In this document: positions 26,794-36,153 of the stretch, piece by piece
Layout: every line of letters starts with the position of its first letter
Numbering within the stretch: position 1 is the stretch's first letter
Assembly: GCA_035528575.1 (NCBI GenBank)
Contig: DATKYK010000017.1
Span: forward strand, 47,853-111,852
From: Dehalococcoidia bacterium
GTDB lineage: Bacteria > Chloroflexota > Dehalococcoidia > E44-bin15
Length of the DNA: 64,000 nucleotides
Reading direction: 5' to 3'
The notes under the pieces: generated by a model
The model's database searches: none
Seen by the model: only the letters and a program-made list of their open reading frames with translations
What the model was told of the DNA's origin: nothing
Position numbers and translations under genes: made by a program

Positions 26794-28623
26794 ATGAACT
26801 ATCGCAGTGATATCAGGAATATCGCTATTATTGCCCACGTTGACCATGGAAAGACCACCCTGGTGGATGCCATGCTCAAGCAGAGCAAGGTCTTTCGAGA
26901 TAACCAGGCAGTAGGCGAGTTAATCATGGACAGTAATGCCCTTGAGCGAGAAAAGGGGATTACCATCATGGCTAAGAATACGGCCGTAGTGTACCGGGGC
27001 GTCAAAATCAATATCATTGATACCCCGGGGCATGTCGATTTCAGCGGTGAGGTGGAGCGTGTCATCAGCATGGCAGACGGCTGCCTTCTTCTGGTAGATT
27101 CTATCGAAGGACCTATGCCCCAGACCAAGTTTGTGCTGCGCCATGCTCTGCAAAGGGGATTGAAAATCATCGTCGTCATTAACAAGACAGACAGGCGTAA
27201 TTCGCGGATAGCGGAAGTAAGCAGGCTCATCCAGGATCTGTTCCTGGAACTGGCTACCAGCACGGACCAGCTTGATTATCATGTTCTGTATGCCAGCGCC
27301 AAGGAGGGTATTGCGGTCACCGAACCGGGCATGCCTGGCAAAGATATCAGCTCTCTTTTCGATTGTATCCTGGCTAACGTGCCGCCTCCCCGGATTGAAA
27401 TCGGGCCATTTCAGATGCTGGTTTCCAACCTGGACTATGACAGCCACAAGGGGCGAATCGCTATCGGCAGGATCTGGAGGGGCAAGGTGGCTCCCCATGA
27501 TACCGTCGTCAGCGTGAACGCTGACGGAAATGTGGATTATCATGAGGTCGCCGAAGTATTTACCTATCTCGGACTCAAACGCTTGAAGGTAGACCAGGCT
27601 GAGGTGGGTGACATTGTCGCGGTGACCGGTATTAAAAAGGTCAGCATCGGGGATACTATCGCCAGCCCGGCACAGCCCTCAGCTCTGCCACGCATCGAGA
27701 TTGGCGAGCCGACGGTAGAGATGACCTTCGGTGTCAACACCTCACCGTTTGCCGGCCGGGAGGGACGCTTTTGCACCACGCGGCAGTTACGGGGGCGGCT
27801 TTATAAGGAACTGGAGACCAATCTCAGTCTCAGGGTGCAGGATACGGATAGCCCGGACACCTTCCTGGTCAAAGGGAGAGGGGAAATGCACCTGGCCATC
27901 CTGATTGAAACCATGCGCCGCGAGGGCTACGAATTCGAAATCTCGAAACCAGAAGCGATTACCAAAGTAATTGATGGCAAGATTGTTGAGCCGGTAGAAG
28001 TGCTTACCATTGATACCAGAGATGAATATATCGGGGTTTTAACTGAGATGCTGAACAAGCGGCAGGCCCAGATGATTGATATGCGCAATGACGGTCAGGA
28101 CAATGTGCGTCTGGTGTTTCGGATATCTACGAAGGGTCTCCTTGGTTTTCGCAGCTCTTTTCTCAACTCCACCCGCGGAGAGAGTACCATGAATACCCTG
28201 TTTGTGGGCTATGAACCATGGCGGGGGGAAATTGTCTCCACCCGCAATGGGGTGCTGGTCGCCTCGGAGCAAGGATTCGCGGTTACCTATGGCCTGAACA
28301 ATGCCCAGGGACGCGGGCTGACCTTCATAGAACCCGGCACCCATGTCTATGAAGGCATGATTGTGGGACTGAGTTCACGGCTGCAGGACATTCCGGTTAA
28401 TGTCTGCAAGGAAAAGAAGAAAACCAATATCCGGGCGTCTTCGTCGGATATTGCCATCAAACTGACGCCACCCCTGAAAATGAGTCTGGAGCAGGCAATT
28501 GATTTTGTAAATAGATATGAACTGGTGGAAGTAACACCTAAGAATATCAGACTGAGGAAGAAGTTACTGACCCAGTCACAGAGATTGCGGAGCATCTCTG
28601 CTGCCAGATTGAGCATAAAATGA
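26794..28623 (+). CDS. typA: Ribosome-associated GTPase TypA/BipA
   Basis: This translational GTPase of the EF-G family associates with the ribosome and helps late assembly of the large subunit under stress or cold. The 609-residue length is normal. P-loop AHVDHGKTT lies near 14-22, the G2/switch I segment ends EREKGITIMAKNTAV, DTPGH is G3, and NKTD is G4. Domains II, III and V and the TypA-specific C-terminal region (FRSSFLNSTRGESTMNTLF) are intact. It is a solitary plus-strand core gene unexpectedly sitting within the tRNA-Thr-flanked interval. Confidence 0.97.
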   Translation: MNYRSDIRNIAIIAHVDHGKTTLVDAMLKQSKVFRDNQAVGELIMDSNALEREKGITIMAKNTAVVYRGVKINIIDTPGHVDFSGEVERVISMADGCLLLVDSIEGPMPQTKFVLRHALQRGLKIIVVINKTDRRNSRIAEVSRLIQDLFLELATSTDQLDYHVLYASAKEGIAVTEPGMPGKDISSLFDCILANVPPPRIEIGPFQMLVSNLDYDSHKGRIAIGRIWRGKVAPHDTVVSVNADGNVDYHEVAEVFTYLGLKRLKVDQAEVGDIVAVTGIKKVSIGDTIASPAQPSALPRIEIGEPTVEMTFGVNTSPFAGREGRFCTTRQLRGRLYKELETNLSLRVQDTDSPDTFLVKGRGEMHLAILIETMRREGYEFEISKPEAITKVIDGKIVEPVEVLTIDTRDEYIGVLTEMLNKRQAQMIDMRNDGQDNVRLVFRISTKGLLGFRSSFLNSTRGESTMNTLFVGYEPWRGEIVSTRNGVLVASEQGFAVTYGLNNAQGRGLTFIEPGTHVYEGMIVGLSSRLQDIPVNVCKEKKKTNIRASSSDIAIKLTPPLKMSLEQAIDFVNRYELVEVTPKNIRLRKKLLTQSQRLRSISAARLSIK

Positions 28624-28817
28624 CGGGCGGAGTGATGGTAATAACATTACGGGCTACCTTTTATCTAACGTGGCTCGTGGCGAAACGTTGTTCCACATCT
28701 CTCGGTCGCTGGTTCAAATCCAGCCGCTGCCGAAAGGCCTCCGACCAACCAAAACCCGTCGCAACCCAGAAACATTAATAAAAACCACAGCTCCCCGCCG
28801 TCAACTGCAGCGCTTTG
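28624..28817. other. Gap with a tRNA 3'-end-like sequence and a 90-base repeat
   Basis: The segment 28701-28730 resembles a T arm plus acceptor 3' strand: stem GCTGG/CCAGC with loop TTCAAAT, then CGCTGCC. No matching 5' half is visible, so it is probably another tRNA remnant. It abuts a 90-base stretch (28728-28817) repeated at 33029-33118. Confidence 0.45.
28728..28817. repeat. Direct repeat, copy 1, downstream of MDR gene 1
   Basis: Starting TGCCGAAAGGC, it matches 33029-33118 almost base for base. The similarity continues into the 3' ends of the adjacent oxidoreductase genes, so gene plus flank were duplicated together. Confidence 0.85.
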
Positions 28818-29804
28818 TTAGGTTTTGTTATTATGTTCCACAGTTACGACTACATTTCCCTTTTTATGCCCTGTTTCGACATACCTGTGGGCCTCGGCAA
28901 TTTGTTCCAACGGATAGCGTCTATCTATGACCGGTTTTATCTTTCCAGCCTCAATAAGCTCTTTAAGGAAGATTAGATTTTCAGTCTTTGGGATTGCTGT
29001 CCCACCTATTGGTTTCTTGCTGCTTGTTATTGAAGTCCATCGCATTCGAATACTTATTGCCGGCGCAGCAACAGCGTGAAGATAGATTCCTTCTTTCTTT
29101 AGCGATCTCATGCAGCCTGAAAACGAACTCTTACCTACCGCGTCAAAAATGACATCATAGGTCTCACCGCTTTTAGTAAAATCCTCTTTAGTGTAATCAA
29201 TAACCATATCGGCTCCCAGAGATTTCACCAATTCTAAATTTGTAGTACTGCATACCCCGGTAACAACTGCTCCAAAGTACTTGGCAAGCTGTACCGCATA
29301 AGTACCTACACTTCCTGAAGCTCCATAAATAAGAATTTTTTGTCCGCTCTGGATATTTGCTTTTCTAAGAAAATGAAAGGCTGTATTGCCCCCAAAAGGA
29401 ATGGCGGCGGCTTCCTCATAAGTCATATTAGCCGGTTTTATAGCTACCGTCCCGTCTTCAGGTAGACATATGTACTCGGCATAAGCACCAACATCGTGTC
29501 CGGTATATGCAAAAACCTGGTCACATTTCCTAAATAGTTTTACATCTTTGCCTACTGATTCAATTTCCCCGGCTAGCTCACTCCCCAGTATAGCTTTTTT
29601 TGGTTTTCTAAGACCAAGCACTATTCGAGCGAGGAGCCAATAAGAGAGAGGAACTGTGAAACTTCGTATTCTAAAGTCCCCTGATGTTACTGTTGTCGCA
29701 TGTATTTTTACCAGTATTTCATTGTCCTTAGGTATAGGTTTTTCTACCTCTTTGAGCTGAAGAACCTCCGGAGGCCCGTATTTTGTGCATACAATCGCTT
29801 TCAT
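28818..29804 (-). CDS. MDR-family NAD(P)-dependent oxidoreductase, paralogue 1
   Basis: This 328-residue medium-chain dehydrogenase/reductase is of the zinc-independent quinone oxidoreductase type. It begins [20 protein letters not shown]. It has the Rossmann motif [19 protein letters not shown] and lacks the cysteine-rich structural zinc loop of classical alcohol dehydrogenases. It ends [17 protein letters not shown]. Related enzymes reduce quinones or enones with NAD(P)H; the substrate here is unknown. GGAGG lies eight bases before the ATG. It is closest to paralogue 3 in length, flanks and tail. Confidence 0.9.
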   Translation of the reverse strand: MKAIVCTKYGPPEVLQLKEVEKPIPKDNEILVKIHATTVTSGDFRIRSFTVPLSYWLLARIVLGLRKPKKAILGSELAGEIESVGKDVKLFRKCDQVFAYTGHDVGAYAEYICLPEDGTVAIKPANMTYEEAAAIPFGGNTAFHFLRKANIQSGQKILIYGASGSVGTYAVQLAKYFGAVVTGVCSTTNLELVKSLGADMVIDYTKEDFTKSGETYDVIFDAVGKSSFSGCMRSLKKEGIYLHAVAAPAISIRMRWTSITSSKKPIGGTAIPKTENLIFLKELIEAGKIKPVIDRRYPLEQIAEAHRYVETGHKKGNVVVTVEHNNKT

Positions 29805-29995
29805 AAGTATTCCTCCAAGATTACTTTGATCCGGTCATTTTCAATATAGTTCACCACAATCTAACCAATAAGTTTGCAAAATCTAACATATATTATTCAG
29901 GATTTCCCATTTCAACTCTTCACATGTGCTTACTGTTACTCACATAACTGCTAGCCATTGCAATAGCTGTTTGGTATCGGGTGTCAATCAGATCC

Positions 29996-30610
29996 CTAAT
30001 CCCAAAGTCGGAATGGTGGGTACTGGTCTGTCATTAGCGATGCGTAAGCGGCAACGCGGTATGTCCAGCGATTCATACCTACAACAAGTTTGAAAATATC
30101 CCCGGGGTATTTACCGGTAAATAAAAGTGCTATTGAAGCGATTATGGCTAAAATGAAAACCAGACCGCCTCCGTTTTCTCCACTTCCCTGGAAGATACCG
30201 ACGATTATATAGTGGGGAATAGCCAGTAGCCACCACTTCACCAGTACTAGTCCCCGGGACAGTCTCTCAGGATATTCAATCTTCAAGTCAGCTGGGTAGT
30301 CGTCGTCAGGCTTGAGGCTGAACGGCGGATACTTGTCAGTGCCCAAAGCCTGGTAGCTGTAAAAGCCCACACGCCACGTCCAGCGTAGAACCCCCGTGTT
30401 AAACTTAAATAGACCCTTTGGGTATTTTCCCGTAAACAGGATAGCAAAAAAGGCGATGATAGCAACCACCACAAAGGCTATCCATAAAAATGCCAGGATA
30501 ATATAGTGGGGAATCCCCAGTAACCACTTGAGGAGCCACCAACCGCGAGCCGGAGGTTTAGTTAGTTCACCTCTCACATTTACAGGATAATATGTCTGTT
30601 CTTGCACCAT
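29996..30610 (-). CDS. DUF4389 membrane protein (two internal repeats)
   Basis: This 204-residue membrane protein is built from two similar halves. GIPHYIILAFLW pairs with AIPHYIIVGIFQ, and LFTGKYPKGLFKFNTGVLRW pairs with LFTGKYPGDIFKLVVGMNRW. Each half has about two transmembrane segments and a conserved YPPF. This matches the DUF4389 family, for which I know no function. AGGAGG lies seven bases before the ATG. It follows MDR paralogue 2 by 48 bases, so co-transcription is likely. Confidence 0.85.
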   Translation of the reverse strand: MVQEQTYYPVNVRGELTKPPARGWWLLKWLLGIPHYIILAFLWIAFVVVAIIAFFAILFTGKYPKGLFKFNTGVLRWTWRVGFYSYQALGTDKYPPFSLKPDDDYPADLKIEYPERLSRGLVLVKWWLLAIPHYIIVGIFQGSGENGGGLVFILAIIASIALLFTGKYPGDIFKLVVGMNRWTYRVAAYASLMTDQYPPFRLWD

Positions 30611-30658
30611 CTTTGACCTCCTTCTATATGTTTAGAATATTTAATGTGCAGCGCTTTG

Positions 30659-31642
30659 TTAGGTTTTGTTATTATGTTCCACAGTTATGACTACTTTTCC
30701 TTTGGCGTGTCCTTCTCCAAAATACTGGAGAGCTTCAGCAACCTCACTTAACGGGTAACGTCTATCTATAACAGGTACTACTTTACCGGCCTCAAAAAGC
30801 TCTTTCATAAAAGCCAAATCCTTGTTTGGTTTATGCGCCAGGATACCCATTTTCTTACCCCCGGTCATTGAAATCAATGGTCCCAGGAACATAGCTTGGA
30901 AAATTCGAGCCGTTGAACCTCCGACCATGACATAAATTCCCTTGGGACTTAATGCACGCTTGTAATCGAAAATCGAATGATGTGCCGCAAAATCAAGAAT
31001 AAGGTCATAGCGCTGCCCATTTTTGGTGAAATCTTCCCTGGTGTAATCAATGATATGATCTGCACCAATCGAGCGCATCATATCCAATTTACTCGTGCTG
31101 TCCACGCCAGTCACTTCAGCCCCGAATGATTTGGCAATCTGCACTGCAAACGTACCCGCACCACCACCCGCACCATTAATCAAAACCTTTTGTCCTGGCT
31201 GAATCTGTCTTTTATCGCGAAGACCCTGCAGGGCGAGGACTGCCGCTTGGGGTACGGCCGCTACTTCCTCGAATGTCATACTGGCCGGTTTCAATACCAA
31301 TGCATTTTCACGAGCACATATATACTCAGCAAAAGCGCCAAAACCATACCCAGATATGTCCCCGAATACCTCATCGCCTGGCTGAAACTGCTTTACGTTT
31401 CTGCCAACCGCTTCAACCCGCCCCGCTATGTCACATCCGAGTATCGTGTATTTTGGTTTTAGGAGACCGAATAGAAGGCGATTCATAAATGGAGTACCTT
31501 GGAGGAGACCCCAGTCCCAATCATTTACGGATGCCGCGTGAACTTTTACCAACACTTCATTGTCCTTGGGAGTAGGTTTTTCTACCTCTTTGAGCTGAAG
31601 AACATCCGGTGGTCCGTATTTTGTGTATACAATTGCTTTCAT
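30659..31642 (-). CDS. MDR-family NAD(P)-dependent oxidoreductase, paralogue 2
   Basis: This 327-residue protein is of the same family as paralogues 1, 3 and 4 ([20 protein letters not shown]). Its nucleotide-binding motif is the variant GAGGGAGTFAVQIAKSFGA, and its middle is the most divergent of the four (LQGTPFMNRLLFGLLKPKY). The tail [14 protein letters not shown] is shared. It has AAGGAGG before the ATG and a TTGACA promoter in a 121-base repeat. Reductase activity on quinones or unsaturated carbonyls is inferred from the family only. Confidence 0.9.
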   Translation of the reverse strand: MKAIVYTKYGPPDVLQLKEVEKPTPKDNEVLVKVHAASVNDWDWGLLQGTPFMNRLLFGLLKPKYTILGCDIAGRVEAVGRNVKQFQPGDEVFGDISGYGFGAFAEYICARENALVLKPASMTFEEVAAVPQAAVLALQGLRDKRQIQPGQKVLINGAGGGAGTFAVQIAKSFGAEVTGVDSTSKLDMMRSIGADHIIDYTREDFTKNGQRYDLILDFAAHHSIFDYKRALSPKGIYVMVGGSTARIFQAMFLGPLISMTGGKKMGILAHKPNKDLAFMKELFEAGKVVPVIDRRYPLSEVAEALQYFGEGHAKGKVVITVEHNNKT

Positions 31643-31669
31643 GGTATCCTCCTTCTAACAGGGATTTAC

Positions 31670-31790
31670 CATATTAATGAATGTGGGAATGTTATATCCT
31701 TGCTTGCCACTTGTCAAGACCTCAAGAATGTTAGGTATGGGAAAAGGCTATCAGACTCAAAGATGCGGGCTGGCCGGATGCGGGCCAGGG
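31670..31790. repeat. 121-base direct repeat, copy 1 (promoter-bearing)
   Basis: This sequence is identical over 121 bases to 35705-35825. Each copy lies about 30 bases upstream of an MDR gene and contains its TTGACA-N17-TAACAT promoter. Weak similarity continues about 20 bases beyond the outer edge. Confidence 0.95.
31689..31717 (-). promoter_or_regulatory. Promoter of MDR paralogue 2
   Basis: On minus, TTGACA (31717-31712), 17 bases and TAACAT (31694-31689) lie about 47 bases before the ATG at 31642. An alternative -10 TATAAC would leave a 15-base spacer. Confidence 0.6.
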
Positions 31791-32046
31791 TACATTTACG
31801 GCGCACACCGACGATAACGAGAGGGCGGGGCTACGTCCACACGGCGACGACAACGGCTGGGATAGAGACGGGGAGCTTCGGCTGTCAATGCTGTAGGTTT
31901 TAACAAAGGGGCCACCCATTATCGGGTAGTCTCTATAGTACGCCTGGCTGGCTCTTATAGAATAATCAGCACACTGCTTGTTAAATGCTACTGCGAAATA
32001 TAAACTATGAAGAGAAGTCTCAATAATTGTTATTTTGGAAAAAGCT
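31791..32046. other. Gap between MDR paralogue 2 and the methyltransferase
   Basis: Together with the repeat this leaves about 400 bases without a gene. The GC-rich part just beyond the repeat (31791-31870) gives way to AT-rich DNA from 31960, where the methyltransferase promoter should lie. Short frames here look accidental. Confidence 0.4.
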
Positions 32047-32706
32047 ATGATAGGTATTACCTCAGAACAGATAGAAGTAGGACAGGCACTGTATACGAAG
32101 CCATTCTTATCTATTTACGACTGGTTTGCGCTCGGCCTAAACTGTCGCTTTGTATGGAAATGTCCTTCATACCATATGTTAGAGCTGTACAACCAACATG
32201 TCTCCACTAACCATCTGGATATCGGTGTAGGTACTGGTTATTTCCTCGACCAATGTAGATTTCCAACCACAAATCCCCGAATTGCATTGATGGACCTTAA
32301 CCCAAATTGTCTTGAAGTAGCTGGAAGGCGTTTGGCACGATATGCTCCTGAAAAATATCTCAGGAACGCCCTGGAATCAATCGAAATCGATGCTCCGGGA
32401 TTTGACTCGATTGGAATTCTTAATTTGCTCCACTGTCTACCTGGTACCTTTAAAACTAAGGGTATTGTATTTGAACACCTTAAAGCTCTATTGAATACCG
32501 GTGGGGTTATATTCGGCTCAACCATTCTCTATGGCGGAGTTAGACGAAGTCTTTTGTCAACATTCATATTGAATTGTGTAAATTTCAGAGGATATATGAA
32601 TAATAAAACGGATGACCTCGAAGGATTGAGGCACAATCTTGAGAAGTATTTCTCTGAAAGTTCTATAGAAGTAATTGGATGCGAAGCTCTGTTTTGGGGT
32701 AAATAG
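32047..32706 (+). CDS. Class I SAM-dependent methyltransferase
   Basis: The 219-residue protein (ATG at 32047; a TTG four codons earlier is possible) has motif I LDIGVGTGYFLDQC near 59-72 and an acidic motif II ALMDLNPNCLEVAG. A motif near GFDSIGILNLLHCLPG follows. It is typical of small-molecule methyltransferases of the type 11/12 group. No substrate can be inferred. It is AT-rich compared with the surrounding core genes and is the only plus-strand gene among the MDR genes, which suggests acquisition with the island. Confidence 0.82.
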   Translation: MIGITSEQIEVGQALYTKPFLSIYDWFALGLNCRFVWKCPSYHMLELYNQHVSTNHLDIGVGTGYFLDQCRFPTTNPRIALMDLNPNCLEVAGRRLARYAPEKYLRNALESIEIDAPGFDSIGILNLLHCLPGTFKTKGIVFEHLKALLNTGGVIFGSTILYGGVRRSLLSTFILNCVNFRGYMNNKTDDLEGLRHNLEKYFSESSIEVIGCEALFWGK

Positions 32707-32717
32707 GTATTCCCTTT

Positions 32718-32903
32718 TTACCATTCACCAAGTATGACCCGTAGAATTATCAGTCCGAGAAAACCGCCACCCAAACCAAGCATAACACTAGCAGTAATAT
32801 TATCGACCAAAAAACCGACACCTATGCCAATAAAAAGACCAGCTGGTATCGCCAGCCCGGTAACGCCTTTTCGCTTCTTCGGTTGCTCTGACTGTGTAGA
32901 CAT
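32718..32903 (-). CDS. Small two-helix membrane protein
   Basis: This 61-residue protein has a charged N-terminus (SEQPKKRKG) followed by glycine-rich hydrophobic segments (LAIPAGLFIGIGVGFLVD and VMLGLGGGFLGLIILRVILG). AGGAGG lies six bases before the ATG, so it is very likely translated. The family is not recognised; it converges on the methyltransferase with an 11-base gap. Confidence 0.7.
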   Translation of the reverse strand: MSTQSEQPKKRKGVTGLAIPAGLFIGIGVGFLVDNITASVMLGLGGGFLGLIILRVILGEW

Positions 32904-33028
32904 AACTGCCTCCTACGCAAATTCATTAATGCGGTTTTATTGAATTCAGGAAATCGGATATTGAGTTTATTTCAACTGTATCCATATTTCAACCATACAA
33001 CGACCTAAGTTCAGTTGCGGCGGGGGTC

Positions 33029-33118
33029 TGCCGAAAGGCGTCCGACCAACCAAAACCCGTCGCAACCCAGAAACATTAATAAAAACCACAGCTCCCCGCC
33101 GTCAACTGCAGCGATTTG
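33029..33118. repeat. Direct repeat, copy 2, downstream of MDR gene 3
   Basis: Near-identical to 28728-28817 with about one mismatch. Beyond 33118 the similarity continues into the oxidoreductase coding sequence. Confidence 0.85.
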
Positions 33119-34099
33119 TTAGGTTTTATTATTATGTTCCACCGTTATAACTACATTTCCCTTTTTGTGTCCTTTTTCAACATACCTGTGAGCCTCGACA
33201 ATTTGTTCCAGCGGATAGCTTCTATCTATGATCGATTTTAACTTTCCCTCCTCAATAAGCTCTTTGAGGAAAACTAAATCTTCAGCCTTCTCCATTAATC
33301 CTGTTGGCGCCCATATTACTTTCTTGCTGCCTACCATTGAAGTCCATAGCATTTGAATATACACTGACGGCCCAGGGTTAGTTGTAAGATAGACCCCTCT
33401 TTGCTTTAGCGAGCTTTTACAACGCGAAAACGAACTCTTGCCTACCGTGTCAAAAATAATGTCATAGGTCTGGCCGCTTTTGGTAAAATCCTCTTTAGTG
33501 TAATCAATTACCTTATCGGCTCCCAGAGATTCCACCAATTCTAAATTCGTGGTACTGCATACCCCGGTAATTTCTGCCTCAAAGTACCTGGCAAGCTGTA
33601 CCGCAGCAGTACCTACACTTCCAGAAGCTCCATAGATAAGGACTTTTTGTCCGCTCTGGACATTTCCTTTTCTAAGGAAAAGCAATGCGGTTATTGCCCC
33701 ATCACAGACGGCGGCGGCTTCCTCATAGGTCATATTGGTCGGTTTTATTGCCAGCACTCCTTCTTCAGGCAGACATTTGTACTCGGCATAAGCACCTAAA
33801 CCAGTACCGGAAGATCCAAAAACTTGGTCGCCTTCTCTAAATAGTGTTACATCTTTGCCTACTGATTCAATCTCTCCGGCAAACACAGCCCCTGGAATAG
33901 ATCTTCTTGGTCTTATGAGACCAGTGACAACAACTCTTGAATCAAACCGGTCACCCTTTCTGAAGGTGCAGTCCGCTGCCGTTATTGTTGTCGCATGTAC
34001 TTTTATCAGTACTTCATTGTCCTTGGGGATAGGTTTGGCTACCTCTTTGAGCTGAAGAACCTCCGGAGGCCCGTATTCTGTGTATACAATTGCTTTCAT
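33119..34099 (-). CDS. MDR-family NAD(P)-dependent oxidoreductase, paralogue 3
   Basis: This 326-residue paralogue starts [20 protein letters not shown]. It has [20 protein letters not shown] as nucleotide-binding motif, followed by [20 protein letters not shown], nearly the same as in paralogue 1. It lacks the zinc-loop cysteines. Its tail [17 protein letters not shown] and its downstream 90-base repeat pair it with paralogue 1. GGAAGG precedes the ATG. The substrate is unknown. Confidence 0.9.
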   Translation of the reverse strand: MKAIVYTEYGPPEVLQLKEVAKPIPKDNEVLIKVHATTITAADCTFRKGDRFDSRVVVTGLIRPRRSIPGAVFAGEIESVGKDVTLFREGDQVFGSSGTGLGAYAEYKCLPEEGVLAIKPTNMTYEEAAAVCDGAITALLFLRKGNVQSGQKVLIYGASGSVGTAAVQLARYFEAEITGVCSTTNLELVESLGADKVIDYTKEDFTKSGQTYDIIFDTVGKSSFSRCKSSLKQRGVYLTTNPGPSVYIQMLWTSMVGSKKVIWAPTGLMEKAEDLVFLKELIEEGKLKSIIDRSYPLEQIVEAHRYVEKGHKKGNVVITVEHNNKT

Positions 34100-34242
34100 G
34101 AGTATCCTTCCAAGGCTACTTTGATTCGGCTATTTTTTGAAGAGTCTGCGACAATACATCCTGCAACCTTGTAAACCTATCTAATTTAGATTTCTCATTT
34201 CAGCCAGTGGCGGAGAGCCACAACTCAAATCCGTGGCTTCTG

Positions 34243-34725
34243 TCAAGTTTCTTGCTTAGCTGTATAGCGTTTTAGCTTTATGAACATAACTAATGCAGTT
34301 ACCGCATAGAAAACCGCCAGGAGGATAAAGAACACGGTTACACATATTGGCACAACATCGGCCGCAGTATCCTTCGGAATTACACTGAAATCAAAGGGGA
34401 AGATGGATACTAATGATACAGCCACAACGATACCAAGGATATTGAAGGATATTTCAGCGGTCTTACGAAACCGGTAGTTGTCGTAAATAATCATGGCAAT
34501 GGAAGCCATTATGACTAGAATCGATGCTGTAATCATAATAGGAAGCCAAAGGAAATAGTCATCAGTTAGCATAGATAATCGGGTAACACTTCCATCTGGT
34601 TCGGTAGTGCGCCATGCAATATACTCATGGAAGAAGGCAAAGAAGATGAGTTGAGCTAGAGTCACTAGGATAATGAAAAGGTGACTGGAGATTTCACCCG
34701 ACCTGATCCGGGGTGATGATTCCAT
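34243..34725 (-). CDS. Four-helix membrane protein of unknown function
   Basis: This 160-residue protein has four hydrophobic segments: LFIILVTLAQLIFFAFFH, WLPIMITASILVIMASIAMI, ILGIVVAVSLVSIFPF and ICVTVFFILLAVFYAVTALV. The N-terminus is short and cytoplasmic-looking, and the C-terminus basic (KLKRYTAKQET). No family is recognised. It starts two bases after the stop of MDR paralogue 4, so the two are probably co-transcribed, mirroring the paralogue 2/DUF4389 pair. Confidence 0.72.
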   Translation of the reverse strand: MESSPRIRSGEISSHLFIILVTLAQLIFFAFFHEYIAWRTTEPDGSVTRLSMLTDDYFLWLPIMITASILVIMASIAMIIYDNYRFRKTAEISFNILGIVVAVSLVSIFPFDFSVIPKDTAADVVPICVTVFFILLAVFYAVTALVMFIKLKRYTAKQET

Positions 34726-34727
34726 GA

Positions 34728-35675
34728 CTAGTTGCTGTCCTCCACAGTTATGACTACATGTCCCTTTTTGTGTCCTTTTTCAACATACCTGTGAGCCTCG
34801 ACAATTTGTTCCAACGGATAGCGTCTGTCAATGACCGTTTTTATCTTTCCCGCCTCAATAAGCTCTTTGAGGAAGATTAGATCTTCAGTCTTTATGCCGT
34901 CTCCGGAACCGGAGTCCTTAATAACGTTGAGATAGATTCCTGTCTTCTTTAGAGACTTTTTACCTCGTGAAGACGAAATCTTGTCTACAGCGTCAAAGAT
35001 AACATCATATGTCTCACCGCTTTGGGTAAAATCCTCTTGGGTGTAATCAATTACCTTATCGGCTCCCAGATATTTCACCATTTCTAAATTAGTTGTACTG
35101 CAAACCCCGGTGACCTCTGCCCCGAATGATTTGGCAAGCTGTACCGCAAAAGTACCTACACTTCCAGAAGCTCCATAGATAAGGACTTTTTGTCCGCTCT
35201 GGATATTTGCTTTTCTAAGAACATACAATGCTGTAATTCCCCCAGAAGCAGCGCCAGCGGCGGCTTCCTCATAGCTCATATTGGCCGGTTTTATTGCCAC
35301 CAACCCTTTTTTTACATCCGCCGCGTCCTCAGGCAGACATATGTACTCGGCATAAGCACCGAAAACAAAACCGGCTGATGCAAAAACCTGGTCACCTTTC
35401 TTAAATCGCTTCACGTCTTTGCCTACTGCTTCAACTTCCCCGGCTAACTCCATCCCTAGAATGCTTCTTTTTGGCTTTCTAATACCTAAATATATTCGAA
35501 AGGGGATCATTTGCCAGAAAGGGACATTGAAACTTCGAATTCTAACATCCCCTACGTGACAGGTTGTCGCATGTACTTTTATCAGTACTTCATTGTCCTT
35601 GGGAGTAGGCTTTTCTACCTCTTTGAGCTGAAGAACTTCCGGTGGCCCGTATTTTGTGCATACAATCGCTTTCAT
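34728..35675 (-). CDS. MDR-family NAD(P)-dependent oxidoreductase, paralogue 4
   Basis: This 315-residue paralogue starts [20 protein letters not shown] and has [20 protein letters not shown]. It carries an extra short insertion in the catalytic domain ([14 protein letters not shown]). It has lost part of the middle ([20 protein letters not shown] replaces a longer segment in the other three). The tail is [13 protein letters not shown] without the NNKT ending. Its upstream 121-base repeat is identical to that of paralogue 2. Quinone/enone reductase activity is inferred from the family. Confidence 0.9.
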   Translation of the reverse strand: MKAIVCTKYGPPEVLQLKEVEKPTPKDNEVLIKVHATTCHVGDVRIRSFNVPFWQMIPFRIYLGIRKPKRSILGMELAGEVEAVGKDVKRFKKGDQVFASAGFVFGAYAEYICLPEDAADVKKGLVAIKPANMSYEEAAAGAASGGITALYVLRKANIQSGQKVLIYGASGSVGTFAVQLAKSFGAEVTGVCSTTNLEMVKYLGADKVIDYTQEDFTQSGETYDVIFDAVDKISSSRGKKSLKKTGIYLNVIKDSGSGDGIKTEDLIFLKELIEAGKIKTVIDRRYPLEQIVEAHRYVEKGHKKGHVVITVEDSN

Positions 35676-35704
35676 CAGTATTCCTCCTTCTAACCGGAAT
35701 GTCC

Positions 35705-35825
35705 CATATTAATGAATGTGGGAATGTTATATCCTTGCTTGCCACTTGTCAAGACCTCAAGAATGTTAGGTATGGGAAAAGGCTATCAGACTCAAAGATG
35801 CGGGCTGGCCGGATGCGGGCCAGGG
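35705..35825. repeat. 121-base direct repeat, copy 2 (promoter-bearing)
   Basis: Identical to 31670-31790. It carries TTGACA (35752-35747), 17 bases, TAACAT (35729-35724) on minus, placed as in copy 1 relative to its MDR gene. Confidence 0.95.
35724..35752 (-). promoter_or_regulatory. Promoter of MDR paralogue 4
   Basis: TTGACA-N17-TAACAT on minus, about 50 bases before the ATG at 35675, within the duplicated 121-base unit. Confidence 0.6.
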
Positions 35826-35966
35826 CACATTGATGGCGCACACCGGCAACGAACCGACGGACGGACAGCGGGCGGGGAGGAAACGGAGGGGAGGGGAATG
35901 TGGTGATGAAAGCGAGCAAGAGCGAAGCCGCTAGCCCCGGGGCAAAGCCCCATTGGGCAAGGCAAG

Positions 35967-36025
35967 GCTACGCTGGCGTCAATGACTAGTGTGTCTCAAA
36001 GGATAAGATAAAAATTCGCAGCCTC
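35967..36025. repeat. tRNA-Thr 5'-end fragment with duplicated upstream flank
   Basis: Bases 35967-36004 match 40085-40122 with two mismatches in 38, covering the first 11 bases of tRNA-Thr and 27 bases upstream of it. Bases 35994-36025 match 26114-26145 with one mismatch in 32. The site therefore links the right tRNA fragment to the phage-like remnant beside the complete tRNA. Confidence 0.85.
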
Positions 36026-36072
36026 TGGTTCTGCTTACTGAACACGCATAGTGAGGGCATAGCAAGGTAAAC

Positions 36073-36102
36073 GAGGAGAGTGGCCATGGAGCCACGCTCC
36101 TC
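36073..36102. other. Strong hairpin
   Basis: GAGGAG-A-GTGGC, loop CATGGA, GCCAC-G-CTCCTC form an 11-pair stem with one internal mismatch. It is followed by a short T-rich stretch on plus but not by a full T run, so terminator function is uncertain. Confidence 0.5.
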
Positions 36103-36153
36103 TCTTTGGTTATATATACCTGGGAACTGGCGGCTACTTGATTAGCTTCCTTA

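Noticed and set aside
28701..28730. Functional tRNA after typA
   Set aside because: Only the T arm and acceptor 3' strand are visible; no pairing 5' half or anticodon arm lies within 150 bases.
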